A stretch of 6,392 bases of DNA from Gammaproteobacteria bacterium (lineage in GTDB: Bacteria > Pseudomonadota > Gammaproteobacteria > Pseudomonadales > Pseudohongiellaceae). Positions 1-4,761 of the stretch are shown piece after piece. How positions within the stretch are numbered: position 1 is the first letter of the stretch; each line of letters starts with the position of its first letter. The DNA lies in assembly GCA_003451715.1 (NCBI GenBank), contig DMJN01000153.1, positions 1 through 6,392 on the forward strand. The letters are read 5' to 3'. Position numbers and translations under genes: made by a program. The notes under the pieces are model-generated. The model saw nothing but the letters and a program-made list of their open reading frames with translations. It was not told where the DNA came from and made no database searches.

Positions 1-30
1 CGCAAAATTGACCCAATATGGTGCACATTG

Positions 31-68
31 ACGTTTCCGCGGAAACGTTCCCGCGGGAACGTTTTTCT
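31..68 (+). terminator. Tandem overlapping palindromes ending in a T-run; possible intrinsic terminator
   Basis: Two perfect palindromes overlap: ACGTTTCCG/CGGAAACGT at 31-48 and AACGTTCCCG/CGGGAACGTT at 44-63. They share bases 44-48, so in RNA the two hairpins cannot both form fully. The second can fold as an 8 bp stem with a CGCG loop, followed directly by U residues, which is what a Rho-independent terminator needs. The motif ACGTT recurs at 31, 45 and 59, a 14 bp period. It may terminate a gene lying left of the window, or it may be a palindromic repeat or protein-binding array instead. Confidence 0.45.
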
Positions 69-110
69 CGGTGATTCCAGTCTTTATGCCTGTCCAGCAC
101 GAGACCAAAA

Positions 111-138
111 TGGCTGCTTTCGGCCAACAGCAGACGTT
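111..138 (+). repeat. Dispersed GGCC-centred palindromic repeat, copy 1
   Basis: This reads GGCTGCTTTCGGCC followed by AACAGCAGACGTT. It is the most symmetric of four related intergenic copies (others at 1203, 2571 and 3531). CTGCT and AGCAG form the outer arms around a central GGCC. It lies in non-coding DNA more than 200 bp before the next gene. Confidence 0.6.
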
Positions 139-260
139 AGAAGCGTTACCAAATAGTCTCAAATTCGTCTCTATACTTTGTCATGCGAATGATCTGTCTA
201 CCGCTTCCTTTGAATAGAAAGCTGCGAATTTCAATGAACTCAGTGAATTATCATTAGATA

Positions 261-275
261 ACAATAATTTATTGT
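261..275. promoter_or_regulatory. Operator-like palindrome O1 upstream of the DUF2975-HTH pair
   Basis: ACAATAATTTATTGT is a perfect 15 bp palindrome (ACAATAA-T-TTATTGT). Its centre (268) is 30 bp from the centre of the second palindrome (298), close to three helical turns, so proteins bound at both would lie on the same face of the DNA. It covers the expected -35 area of the promoter with TATAAT at 285-290. The obvious candidate binder is the HTH protein encoded at 902-1114, which is inference. Confidence 0.5.
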
Positions 276-284
276 ATAAATATA

Positions 285-290
285 TATAAT
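285..290 (+). promoter_or_regulatory. Candidate -10 box of the DUF2975-HTH promoter
   Basis: A perfect TATAAT lies between the two palindromes. The hexamer 17 bp upstream (262-267, CAATAA) is a poor -35 match, so the promoter may be weak or activator-dependent, or it may simply be helped by the AT-rich surroundings. Transcription would begin near 297, inside the second palindrome, leaving a leader of about 55 nt before the GTG at 353. AT-rich DNA yields TATAAT by chance, so the support comes mainly from its placement. Confidence 0.45.
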
Positions 291-306
291 TATTGTATTA
301 CAATAA
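290..306. promoter_or_regulatory. Operator-like palindrome O2 over the predicted transcription start
   Basis: TTATTGTATTACAATAA is a perfect 17 bp palindrome (TTATTGTA-T-TACAATAA). It carries the same TTATTGT half-site as the palindrome at 261-275, so the block holds four copies of that half-site in two inverted pairs. It overlaps the last base of the candidate -10 box and the predicted start of transcription, a position expected to block RNA polymerase when occupied. Confidence 0.5.
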
Positions 307-341
307 ATTATTTGATAACGTGCCTCTAAAGACTGAGTCCT

Positions 342-348
342 GAGGGGG
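342..348 (+). promoter_or_regulatory. Shine-Dalgarno sequence deciding a GTG start
   Basis: GAGGGGG lies just before the start region. An ATG at 351 is out of frame with the membrane protein and its frame closes after about 25 codons, while the GTG at 353 opens the full gene. From GAGG (342-345) to the GTG is 7 nt, a normal spacing, so GTG is the better start. Confidence 0.6.
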
Positions 349-352
349 TAAT

Positions 353-898
353 GTGGACAATTTGCGAAAGATCAAACGGGTTAGCTCCATACTTCAATAT
401 GCGAGTTATTTGGTTGTCGGCTGGATAATCGTATTAGTTCTTGCGCTTTCTATCTTCCTCTGGCGAATTCCAGAAGAAGTAGTCCCATTGCTGAGAGCAA
501 ATCATCCTGCTATCCGTATAAGCGAAACAAATATGTTTTTCGCAATACCAGCTTGGATAATTTTCCTAATTCCTTCAACGTTGATGGCCTATGGAGTTTG
601 GCGATTGGGATGTATGTTTCGATCATTTAGGCTCGGCAATTATTTCTCCGATGTGAGTGTAAATCATCTATTGGTATTTTCACTTTGTGGATTTGTGGGC
701 CAATTTTTTGCTCCCCTTTTAGATGCCTTGGCGGGACTTGTTGCATCACTTAGCACGTCCGAAGCAAACTTTGACTTATACCTTAGTATCGATGGTTTGG
801 AGGGGGTCCAGTTATTAGCATGGGCAACTTTTGTGACTGTTGCATGGATTCTTCGCGAGGGTATCCGCCTTGCGAAAGAAAACGAGGAGTTTGTTTGA
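353..898 (+). CDS. DUF2975 family four-helix membrane protein
   Basis: This 181-residue integral membrane protein has four hydrophobic segments, at roughly residues 16-37, 61-84, 104-132 and 150-168. It has a short basic N-terminus and a charged C-terminus (LREGIRLAKENEEFV). The loop between helices 2 and 3 carries FRLGNYFS (92-99), and this together with the LREG..LA.EN tail is the pattern I know from DUF2975 (Pfam PF11188). Members are usually encoded directly beside a small YozG-like HTH protein, as in Bacillus yoaS-yozG, and that partner follows here after 3 bp. The biochemical role of the family is not established. A membrane sensor or a protein that sequesters the regulator is a reasonable guess only. 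The start is a GTG with a GAGGGGG ribosome binding site. The family assignment is fairly secure; the function is unknown. Confidence 0.85.
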   Translation: MDNLRKIKRVSSILQYASYLVVGWIIVLVLALSIFLWRIPEEVVPLLRANHPAIRISETNMFFAIPAWIIFLIPSTLMAYGVWRLGCMFRSFRLGNYFSDVSVNHLLVFSLCGFVGQFFAPLLDALAGLVASLSTSEANFDLYLSIDGLEGVQLLAWATFVTVAWILREGIRLAKENEEFV

Positions 899-901
899 GC
901 C

Positions 902-1114
902 ATGGCAATCATAGTCAGATTGGATGAGATGCTTGCACGTCGAAAGAAACGTTCAAAAGAACTGGCAGAATACGTGGGCATCACAGAACAAAACATCTCG
1001 CTAATTAAAACAGGAAGAATCAAGGGTATCCGATTTAACACACTCGAAAAGATGTGTGAATTCCTCGAATGCCAGCCTGGTGATATATTGGAGTTTATTC
1101 CAGAAGGTAAATAA
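902..1114 (+). CDS. Small Cro/C1-type HTH transcriptional regulator (YozG-like)
   Basis: This 70-residue protein is essentially a single DNA-binding domain. Residues 18-37 form the helix-turn-helix: KELAEYVG is helix 2, and TEQNISLIKTG is the recognition helix. It continues with the conserved FNTLEKMCEFLECQPGDILEF (45-65), typical of the HTH_26/Cro-C1 class found in YozG-like proteins. There is no ligand or dimerisation domain beyond this. It starts 3 bp after the stop of the DUF2975 gene, with GAGGAG at 884-889 inside the end of that gene, so the two are co-transcribed and probably translationally linked. It probably recognises the TTATTGT palindromes at 261-306 and controls its own operon, which is inferred from position. 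No other target is evident. Confidence 0.9.
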   Translation: MAIIVRLDEMLARRKKRSKELAEYVGITEQNISLIKTGRIKGIRFNTLEKMCEFLECQPGDILEFIPEGK

Positions 1115-1202
1115 CGGCGCTCACTATTTGGTGTTTGAGCTGGAAGTTCAAATTTTTGAATAGTTCGTATGCTTTGATACTATCAAGCAAATTGATTAAA
1201 AA

Positions 1203-1230
1203 TATCCGCTCATGGCCGGAAGCGAGCATT
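1203..1230 (+). repeat. Dispersed GGCC-centred repeat, copy 2
   Basis: TATCCGCTCATGGCCGG followed by AAGCGAGCATT has the same GCT-N3-GGCC-N3-AGY skeleton as the copies at 111, 2571 and 3531. This is the most diverged of the four. It lies between the HTH gene and the first serine hydrolase, about 90 bp after the HTH stop. The rest of the 1115-1286 gap shows only a 14 bp palindrome TTCAAATTTTTGAA (1147-1160) and no clear terminator or promoter. Confidence 0.45.
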
Positions 1231-1286
1231 AGAAATAAAATAAATCTGACTGTCTTTATCACATGAAGTAAAGGTAATAGCTGACC

Positions 1287-2531
1287 ATGGAAAATCTATC
1301 AGTATGCAAACGGAGAACTGTCCGAATCGTATGGTTGCCTATACTTGTTACTATATTGGGTTTTGCCGCCGGTACAAACCAAACTATTGCTCAGGACGCC
1401 AATCAAGAAGGGGTGGCATCTGAGCTTCAGAGCCTATTGGATGAAGGAATTGCGAGGGGGATTCCTGGCATCTCGGCTGCCATTGCGAACAGTGAAGGTA
1501 TTGTCTGGACAGGCATTGCTGGAATGGCCAATCTTCAATCCGGTGTTCCAGTACGTCCTGACATGCTGTTCGGTATCGGAAGCATCACGAAAACCTTCGT
1601 TGCTGTTGTGATCCTCCAGCTCGTCGAAGAAGGTCGACTGAACTTGGGCGATACGGCAGCAAGTCTGTTGGGGCCAGCAATGGACGGCATACCCAATGCA
1701 GACAAAGCGACGATCGCGGAACTTCTGAATCACACGAGCGGCGTACCGAGTTGGGAAGATGATCCAACTTGGATCAGTGATGGCCGTGGCGCCACACTTG
1801 ATGTGAGTCGCATCTGGGGCAAAACCGAAACACTACCCTACATTAATGGACAGGAGCCGTTAGCTGCGCCGGGTGTAATGTATAGCTACGCCAACACGAA
1901 TTTCACATTGCTTGGTTTAATCATTGAAAAAGTGACAGGCAAAGATGCGGTAGATGAGATCAACCGACGGATCCTCGACAAACTGGCTCTCAAGGATATT
2001 TATCTCGAAGGCTTCGAGCCGGTGCCTACACAACAGATTCCACACCGTTACCACTGGGCAACGTCAGAATTCCGCGAAGTCGCGGGTGTGAATGTCGCCT
2101 TCTCAGAAGTACGGTCGGATCTGATTGATGCTAGTAGCTCAAACTTATCAGTAGAATGGACGGCGGGTGGAATGGTAGCGTCAGCTCGGGATCTGGCGCT
2201 CTACGGCGCAGCGTTAAGTGACGGGCGGCTTCTTCAACCGGAGAGTATGGAGTTTTTAACTGAATGGTTTCCCTTTGGTAATGGATGGCAGATTGGCCAC
2301 AATGTCTTTCGAGATGAATACCCAGATGGATTAGCCTTGATAGGCCACGGCGGCAGCGTGCTCGGGTTTACTGGCTCACTCTACTGGGTGGAGGGCGCGG
2401 ATGTGGTTGTAGTTGTGGTGTGCAATGTTGGGACGATGCATGCCGGGTCGGTACCCGCTTCAGCTGGGTCGGTAGCAAGAGTAAGGGAGTTTACAGACCT
2501 GGCAATGAGGATAGCAAGCCTAGTACCCTAA
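1287..2531 (+). CDS. Exported serine hydrolase, beta-lactamase (class C/AmpC) fold
   Basis: This 414-residue protein belongs to the beta-lactamase family (Pfam PF00144), which holds class C beta-lactamases, D-alanyl-D-alanine peptidases and esterases using an acyl-enzyme serine. The active-site motifs are present: S99-I-T-K102 (nucleophile and general base), Y201-A-N203, and H354-G-G in the position of the KTG box. The conserved LLNHTSGVP (146-154) and PGVMYSYANTNF are family hallmarks. A basic N-region (KRR at 8-10), a hydrophobic stretch (14-29) and a cleavage site near IAQ (34-36) indicate Sec export to the periplasm. HGG rather than KTG favours an esterase or peptidase role over antibiotic hydrolysis. 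The substrate cannot be named. Ribosome binding is modest (AAGG at 1271-1274). It is probably transcribed alone. Confidence 0.9.
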   Translation: MENLSVCKRRTVRIVWLPILVTILGFAAGTNQTIAQDANQEGVASELQSLLDEGIARGIPGISAAIANSEGIVWTGIAGMANLQSGVPVRPDMLFGIGSITKTFVAVVILQLVEEGRLNLGDTAASLLGPAMDGIPNADKATIAELLNHTSGVPSWEDDPTWISDGRGATLDVSRIWGKTETLPYINGQEPLAAPGVMYSYANTNFTLLGLIIEKVTGKDAVDEINRRILDKLALKDIYLEGFEPVPTQQIPHRYHWATSEFREVAGVNVAFSEVRSDLIDASSSNLSVEWTAGGMVASARDLALYGAALSDGRLLQPESMEFLTEWFPFGNGWQIGHNVFRDEYPDGLALIGHGGSVLGFTGSLYWVEGADVVVVVVCNVGTMHAGSVPASAGSVARVREFTDLAMRIASLVP

Positions 2532-2570
2532 GGTTGATTAGTAGAAGATAGACTAAAATACACTGGTTTT

Positions 2571-2600
2571 AATGTCTGCTACTGGCCGAAAGTGACCGTT
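2571..2600 (+). repeat. Dispersed GGCC-centred repeat, copy 3
   Basis: TGTCTGCTACTGGCCGAAAG followed by TGACCGTT lies 40 bp after the stop of the first serine hydrolase. It closely matches the copy at 3531-3558: both contain GGCCGAAAGTG and share the upstream TGCT arm. Its right edge runs into a direct repeat of CGTTAATAA. Confidence 0.6.
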
Positions 2601-2615
2601 AATAAACGTTAATAA
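2597..2615. repeat. Direct repeat of CGTTAATAA at one-turn spacing
   Basis: CGTTAATAA occurs at 2597-2605 and again at 2607-2615, with start points 10 bp apart, or one helical turn. It lies about 70 bp upstream of the SGNH hydrolase start, in the probable promoter region. It could be a pair of protein-binding sites, but it is short and AT-rich and may be chance. Confidence 0.3.
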
Positions 2616-2684
2616 TATGAAATTTCTAAGTTGAAGCTATCAAATTGAGGGGCTTTACCCTTTTTATAGCTCCGGGAGTATTCC

Positions 2685-3518
2685 ATGGTAAGAAGAATAA
2701 ACTTAATAACTCTATGCTGCATTCTGTTTGCCGCTACAGCGGCCCATTCCCAGACGCCGCCTGAGGTTCTGGCGCGAGGTGCCAAGTATGTTGCGCTCGG
2801 CAGCTCATTCGCGGCTGGGCCAGGCATTTCTGAGCAGTTAGGTACCTGCGGGCGGTCGGATCATAACTACTCGAACCTTGTCGCCACCGCCCTGAATCTC
2901 ACGCTCACTGTTGTAAGCTGCAATGGTGCGACCATTGATAATATCCGTAACACACTTCAGCGTGACTTGCCTCCACAAATTGATGCCGTCAGCCCTGACA
3001 CAGCGCTGGTAACGGTTACTATCGGAGGTAATGACATAAACTTCACTTCGTCGACTTTTGCTTGCAGTGGAACAGCAGCAGACGAACACTGCACTGCCAA
3101 CCTTGACCAAGCAGCGATCAACAATGAATTAGGTCAGTTGCCGGACGAGCTGGGTGCAATGCTCGATGACATCAAGGCCAAAGCCCCACAAGCTATCATT
3201 GTGCTGGTAACCTATCCCCGTGTGTTCCCCGTCGATGCTGCAAACTGCAGTGAGCTTGAATTAAGTGTCGAAGACACCGCTTATCTGGCTGACCTCGGTC
3301 AGAAACTTGAGGACGCATTTGTGAGTGTCACATCGAGCAGGCAAATCCTTATTGCTGAAGCTTACGCGCAAGCAGCAGGTCATGGGCCTTGCGCACCTCC
3401 GGCTGAGCGCTGGGTCAACGGCGCTAACATTGCTGACGCTGGCATTCGCTATCACCCTACTGCCGAGGGGCATTCTGAGATGGCGCGACTTGTGCTGGCC
3501 GCATTAGGAGTTAACTAG
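2685..3518 (+). CDS. Exported SGNH/GDSL hydrolase (S. scabies esterase-like)
   Basis: This 277-residue lipase/esterase-like protein has a signal peptide (RR at 3-4, hydrophobic 6-20, cleavage near AHS at 20-22). SGNH blocks are present: block I GSSFAAGPG (39-47) with the catalytic serine expected at S41, block II glycine in SCNGAT (G81), block III GGND with N116, and block V RYHPTAEGH with H257. The usual GDS is GSS here, and there is no Asp three residues before the His (I254). Streptomyces scabies esterase likewise lacks a catalytic Asp. Cysteines at 55/79, 127/136 and 188/236 fit the three disulfides of that family, which implies folding in the periplasm or outside the cell. Likely action is hydrolysis of an acyl ester; the natural substrate is unknown. 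GGGAG at 2674-2678 is spaced 6 nt from the ATG. Confidence 0.88.
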   Translation: MVRRINLITLCCILFAATAAHSQTPPEVLARGAKYVALGSSFAAGPGISEQLGTCGRSDHNYSNLVATALNLTLTVVSCNGATIDNIRNTLQRDLPPQIDAVSPDTALVTVTIGGNDINFTSSTFACSGTAADEHCTANLDQAAINNELGQLPDELGAMLDDIKAKAPQAIIVLVTYPRVFPVDAANCSELELSVEDTAYLADLGQKLEDAFVSVTSSRQILIAEAYAQAAGHGPCAPPAERWVNGANIADAGIRYHPTAEGHSEMARLVLAALGVN

Positions 3519-3530
3519 TAGATAAAAAAG

Positions 3531-3558
3531 TTTGCTGTTGGCCGAAAGTGGACGCTCA
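3531..3558 (+). repeat. Dispersed GGCC-centred repeat, copy 4
   Basis: TTTGCTGTTGGCCGAAAGTG followed by GACGCTCA starts 12 bp after the SGNH hydrolase stop. It shares GGCCGAAAGTG with the copy at 2571-2600. No T-run follows it, so it does not look like a standard intrinsic terminator, though its position behind a stop codon would suit a role at transcript ends. Confidence 0.6.
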
Positions 3559-3612
3559 CAAATATGAAATCGGTATGATTCGACCATACAAACAAATCAA
3601 AAAGGAAACTGC

Positions 3613-3643
3613 AAGTTGGATTCAATTAGAATGATTTCAACTT
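3613..3643 (+). repeat. Two-stage inverted repeat upstream of the 44-codon ORF
   Basis: AAGTTG (3613-3618) pairs with CAACTT (3638-3643). Inside it, ATTC (3620-3623) pairs with GAAT (3629-3632) around an AATTA loop, leaving an uneven internal bulge. It ends about 10 nt before the AGGAG ribosome binding site of the next small ORF. It could be an RNA leader hairpin or a DNA-binding site. No T-run follows, so it is not a typical terminator. Confidence 0.35.
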
Positions 3644-3663
3644 ACAGGAAATAGGAGATAGCA

Positions 3664-3798
3664 ATGGCCGAGTCCAAGACTAGTGAGGAAGCACTGGGCA
3701 CGGCCTTGTCAAAATACAGACGACCCTACCACTCGAAATATCACTTGAAGATAGTACAGTCAACTTTGGCGAGACGCTTAGTTGATGTCAAAGCATAA
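3664..3798 (+). CDS. Small hypothetical protein, 44 residues
   Basis: An ATG at 3664 opens a 44-codon frame ending TAA at 3796-3798. The protein begins MAESKTSEEALGTALSKYRR and ends LARRLVDVKA. AGGAG at 3653-3657 is spaced 6 nt from the ATG, a good ribosome binding site, and this is the main reason to accept the ORF. The protein is hydrophilic, acidic at the start and basic from residue 17 on, with no membrane segment, signal peptide or cysteine. I recognise no family. It may be a true small protein or the 5' stump of a longer gene whose remainder was lost, since it sits between unrelated genes in a patchwork region. Confidence 0.45.
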   Translation: MAESKTSEEALGTALSKYRRPYHSKYHLKIVQSTLARRLVDVKA

Positions 3799-3833
3799 GC
3801 CTGTCATTCTTCTGTGGATAACATGTGTATTTT

Positions 3834-3869
3834 CAATTTGACAAATTGATGGTATTAGGGTGCTATAAA
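3834..3869 (+). promoter_or_regulatory. Candidate promoter of the 103-residue orphan, with a palindrome over the -35 box
   Basis: A perfect TTGACA (3838-3843) sits inside a perfect 15 bp palindrome CAATTTGACAAATTG (3834-3848). Downstream is TGCTATAAA, an extended -10 form (TATAAA at 3864-3869). The spacer is 20 bp to that hexamer, longer than ideal, so the two elements may not work as a classic pair. The extended -10 could suffice alone. A protein bound to the palindrome would cover the -35 element. Confidence 0.45.
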
Positions 3870-3914
3870 AATATTCTAATCTATTGAGATGATTATTTCT
3901 GGAGGTTCCGTAGA

Positions 3915-4226
3915 ATGAATGATTGGTATGAATTGTTTTTAGGCCAGGGCGAGGTCGCGTTACTAATTCGAACGAAAATTCAGCAGGATTTCCTTATTCC
4001 GTTTGCGGTTGCAGGTGAGCCAGATAGTGTGGCCATCTTTTCCTCAACAGAAACAAAGGAAGATGGCGCGCAAGAAGTCACCTTATATTTCTCACCTGCT
4101 GCTGCGAAGTTCGCTAAATCGATTCCAGGTACTGCGCCTTGCGAGAAACCATCCCCAACTAATATTAGTCTGGAAGTGGGGAATTCTCCAGGAGCATTTC
4201 ACGTACTATTTCCAGACACTGATTAG
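3915..4226 (+). CDS. Hypothetical protein, 103 residues
   Basis: This protein begins MNDWYELFLGQGEVALLIRT and ends with FHVLFPDTD. It is soluble looking, mildly acidic, with no signal peptide and no membrane segment. The central part alternates short hydrophobic stretches (FLIPFAVAG, SVAIFSS, EVTLYFSP) in a way that suggests a small beta-rich domain, which is inference only. I do not recognise a family. GGAGGT at 3901-3906, 8 nt before the ATG, is the strongest ribosome binding site in the window, and a promoter-like block lies 50-80 bp upstream, so I regard it as a real gene. A single-domain orphan flanked by a mini-ORF and a broken methyltransferase is typical of gene-cassette or island content. 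Confidence 0.7.
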   Translation: MNDWYELFLGQGEVALLIRTKIQQDFLIPFAVAGEPDSVAIFSSTETKEDGAQEVTLYFSPAAAKFAKSIPGTAPCEKPSPTNISLEVGNSPGAFHVLFPDTD

Positions 4227-4280
4227 CCGTTTAAGCTCAATAATTACTCAGACACTGTTTGACTTAGAGATTGCCATAAC

Positions 4281-4316
4281 CCACCTCCAAGCACATTATT
4301 GTGCATAATGAGGTGG
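4281..4316. repeat. Long imperfect hairpin between orphan gene and truncated methyltransferase
   Basis: CCACCTC (4281-4287) is exactly complementary to GAGGTGG (4310-4316). Inside, GCAC (4291-4294) pairs with GTGC (4301-4304) around the loop ATTATT. The arms are separated by short unpaired stretches (CAA and ATAAT). No T-run follows, so it is a poor intrinsic terminator. It lies 55 bp after the stop of the 103-residue gene. The remainder of 4227-4439 shows a short inverted match GAAGCCGT/ACGGGCTTC (4344-4351 and 4406-4414) and no coding frame. Confidence 0.45.
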
Positions 4317-4424
4317 TCCGTAAAACCGGGGCCAGACCAGAGAGAAGCCGTGTAAGAAGTATAAATTGGTGAGAATAGAACTGTCTCGCAATTCCGACAA
4401 AGCGAACGGGCTTCATATATAAAT

Positions 4425-4431
4425 GTTAGGC
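4425..4431 (+). other. GTTAGGC, possible integron attC right-hand core
   Basis: GTTAGGC matches the GTTRRRY core (R') of integron attC sites and lies 8 bp before the GTG of the methyltransferase fragment, where a cassette boundary would be expected. No matching GCCTAAC arm is found upstream. The nearest candidates are GCCAGAC (4331-4337), with two mismatches, and the CATAAC at 4275-4280. A 7 bp match is weak by itself, so this is a suggestion of cassette origin only. Confidence 0.2.
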
Positions 4432-4439
4432 GAAAGAAG

Positions 4440-4730
4440 GTGGATATTGAGGCATTAGCAAGCTCAAAGGTCGGAAAATTTATCGTTAAAGTGGCTGGAG
4501 CCATGATGGAGAGCCGACTTAGATACCGGTTCTCTGGCCCCATGAAAATTCTGCAAGGTGCTGATATTCAGCCTGGGCAAACTGTTTTGGAGGTGGGGTG
4601 CGGTACAGGATTTCACACTGTATTGGCAGCACAGTTGATTGGCGACGAAGGATACTTGGTGGCGATGGACGTGCTATCGGATTATATTGGCGCGATGATT
4701 GAGTGGTTTGATGGTCATTTGAAAAAGTAA
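4440..4730 (+). pseudogene. Truncated class I SAM-dependent methyltransferase
   Basis: The 96-codon frame encodes the N-terminal half of a Rossmann-fold methyltransferase. Motif I is TVLEVGCGTGF (48-58), which contacts S-adenosylmethionine, followed by the helix AAQLIG and the motif II acidic end AMDVLS (75-80, D77). After about DYI (81-83) the similarity I recognise stops. The last 13 residues (GAMIEWFDGHLKK) do not resemble the expected next helix, and motifs IV-VI, which shape the substrate site, are absent. Whole enzymes of this class are usually near 200 residues or more, so the product is unlikely to be active. The GTG start is chosen because the protein sequence from MDIEALASSKVGKF looks complete. 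AAGAAGG (4434-4440) abuts the GTG with no spacer, and the alternative ATG is at 4504. It lies 31 bp before the next hydrolase. Confidence 0.7.
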
Positions 4731-4742
4731 TTCCAATTGGAA
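4731..4742. repeat. 12 bp perfect palindrome after the methyltransferase stop
   Basis: TTCCAATTGGAA begins immediately after the TAA at 4728-4730 and lies 8 bp before the AGGAG ribosome binding site (4750-4754) of the next gene. It is short, and could be an operator half-pair or chance. Confidence 0.25.
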
Positions 4743-4761
4743 GAAACACAGGAGCCCTTCA

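Larger units (their letters stand above)
1..352. other. Gene-free leader region upstream of the DUF2975 gene
   Basis: No credible coding frame is seen on either strand in this stretch. It contains, in order, a direct repeat of ATTGAC (7-12 and 27-32), two overlapping GC-rich palindromes (31-63), one copy of the dispersed GGCC-centred repeat (111-138), about 110 bp with no recognisable signal, a small inverted repeat TTATC/GATAA (248-261), and a strongly AT-rich promoter/operator block (261-306). The switch from GC-rich palindromes to an AT-rich promoter suggests the end of one transcription unit and the start of the next. Confidence 0.7.

Noticed and set aside
664..1041. Minus-strand open frame of 125 codons across the DUF2975-HTH junction
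   Set aside because: It lies entirely opposite two well-supported genes, has no ribosome binding site, and shows a low-complexity, Ser/Arg-rich product typical of an antisense shadow.
1119..1140. GCTCA...TGAGC inverted repeat after the HTH gene as a terminator
   Set aside because: A 5 bp stem with a 12 nt loop and no T-run; too weak to support.
1147..1160. TTCAAATTTTTGAA palindrome as an operator for the first serine hydrolase
   Set aside because: AT-rich and short, about 130 bp from the start codon with no promoter beside it; likely chance.
1287..2531. Annotating the first serine hydrolase as an antibiotic-resistance AmpC beta-lactamase
   Set aside because: The KTG box is replaced by HGG, and SxxK plus YxN are shared with peptidases and esterases of the family, so resistance cannot be claimed.
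2649..2666. GGGG...CCC followed by five T residues upstream of the SGNH gene as a terminator
   Set aside because: The stem is only about 4 bp (AGGG/CCCT) and lies within 40 bp of the next start codon, so it is too weak to call.
4244..4749. Minus-strand open frames opposite the methyltransferase fragment
   Set aside because: The + strand frame carries a recognisable SAM-binding motif; the opposite frames have no known motif or ribosome binding site.
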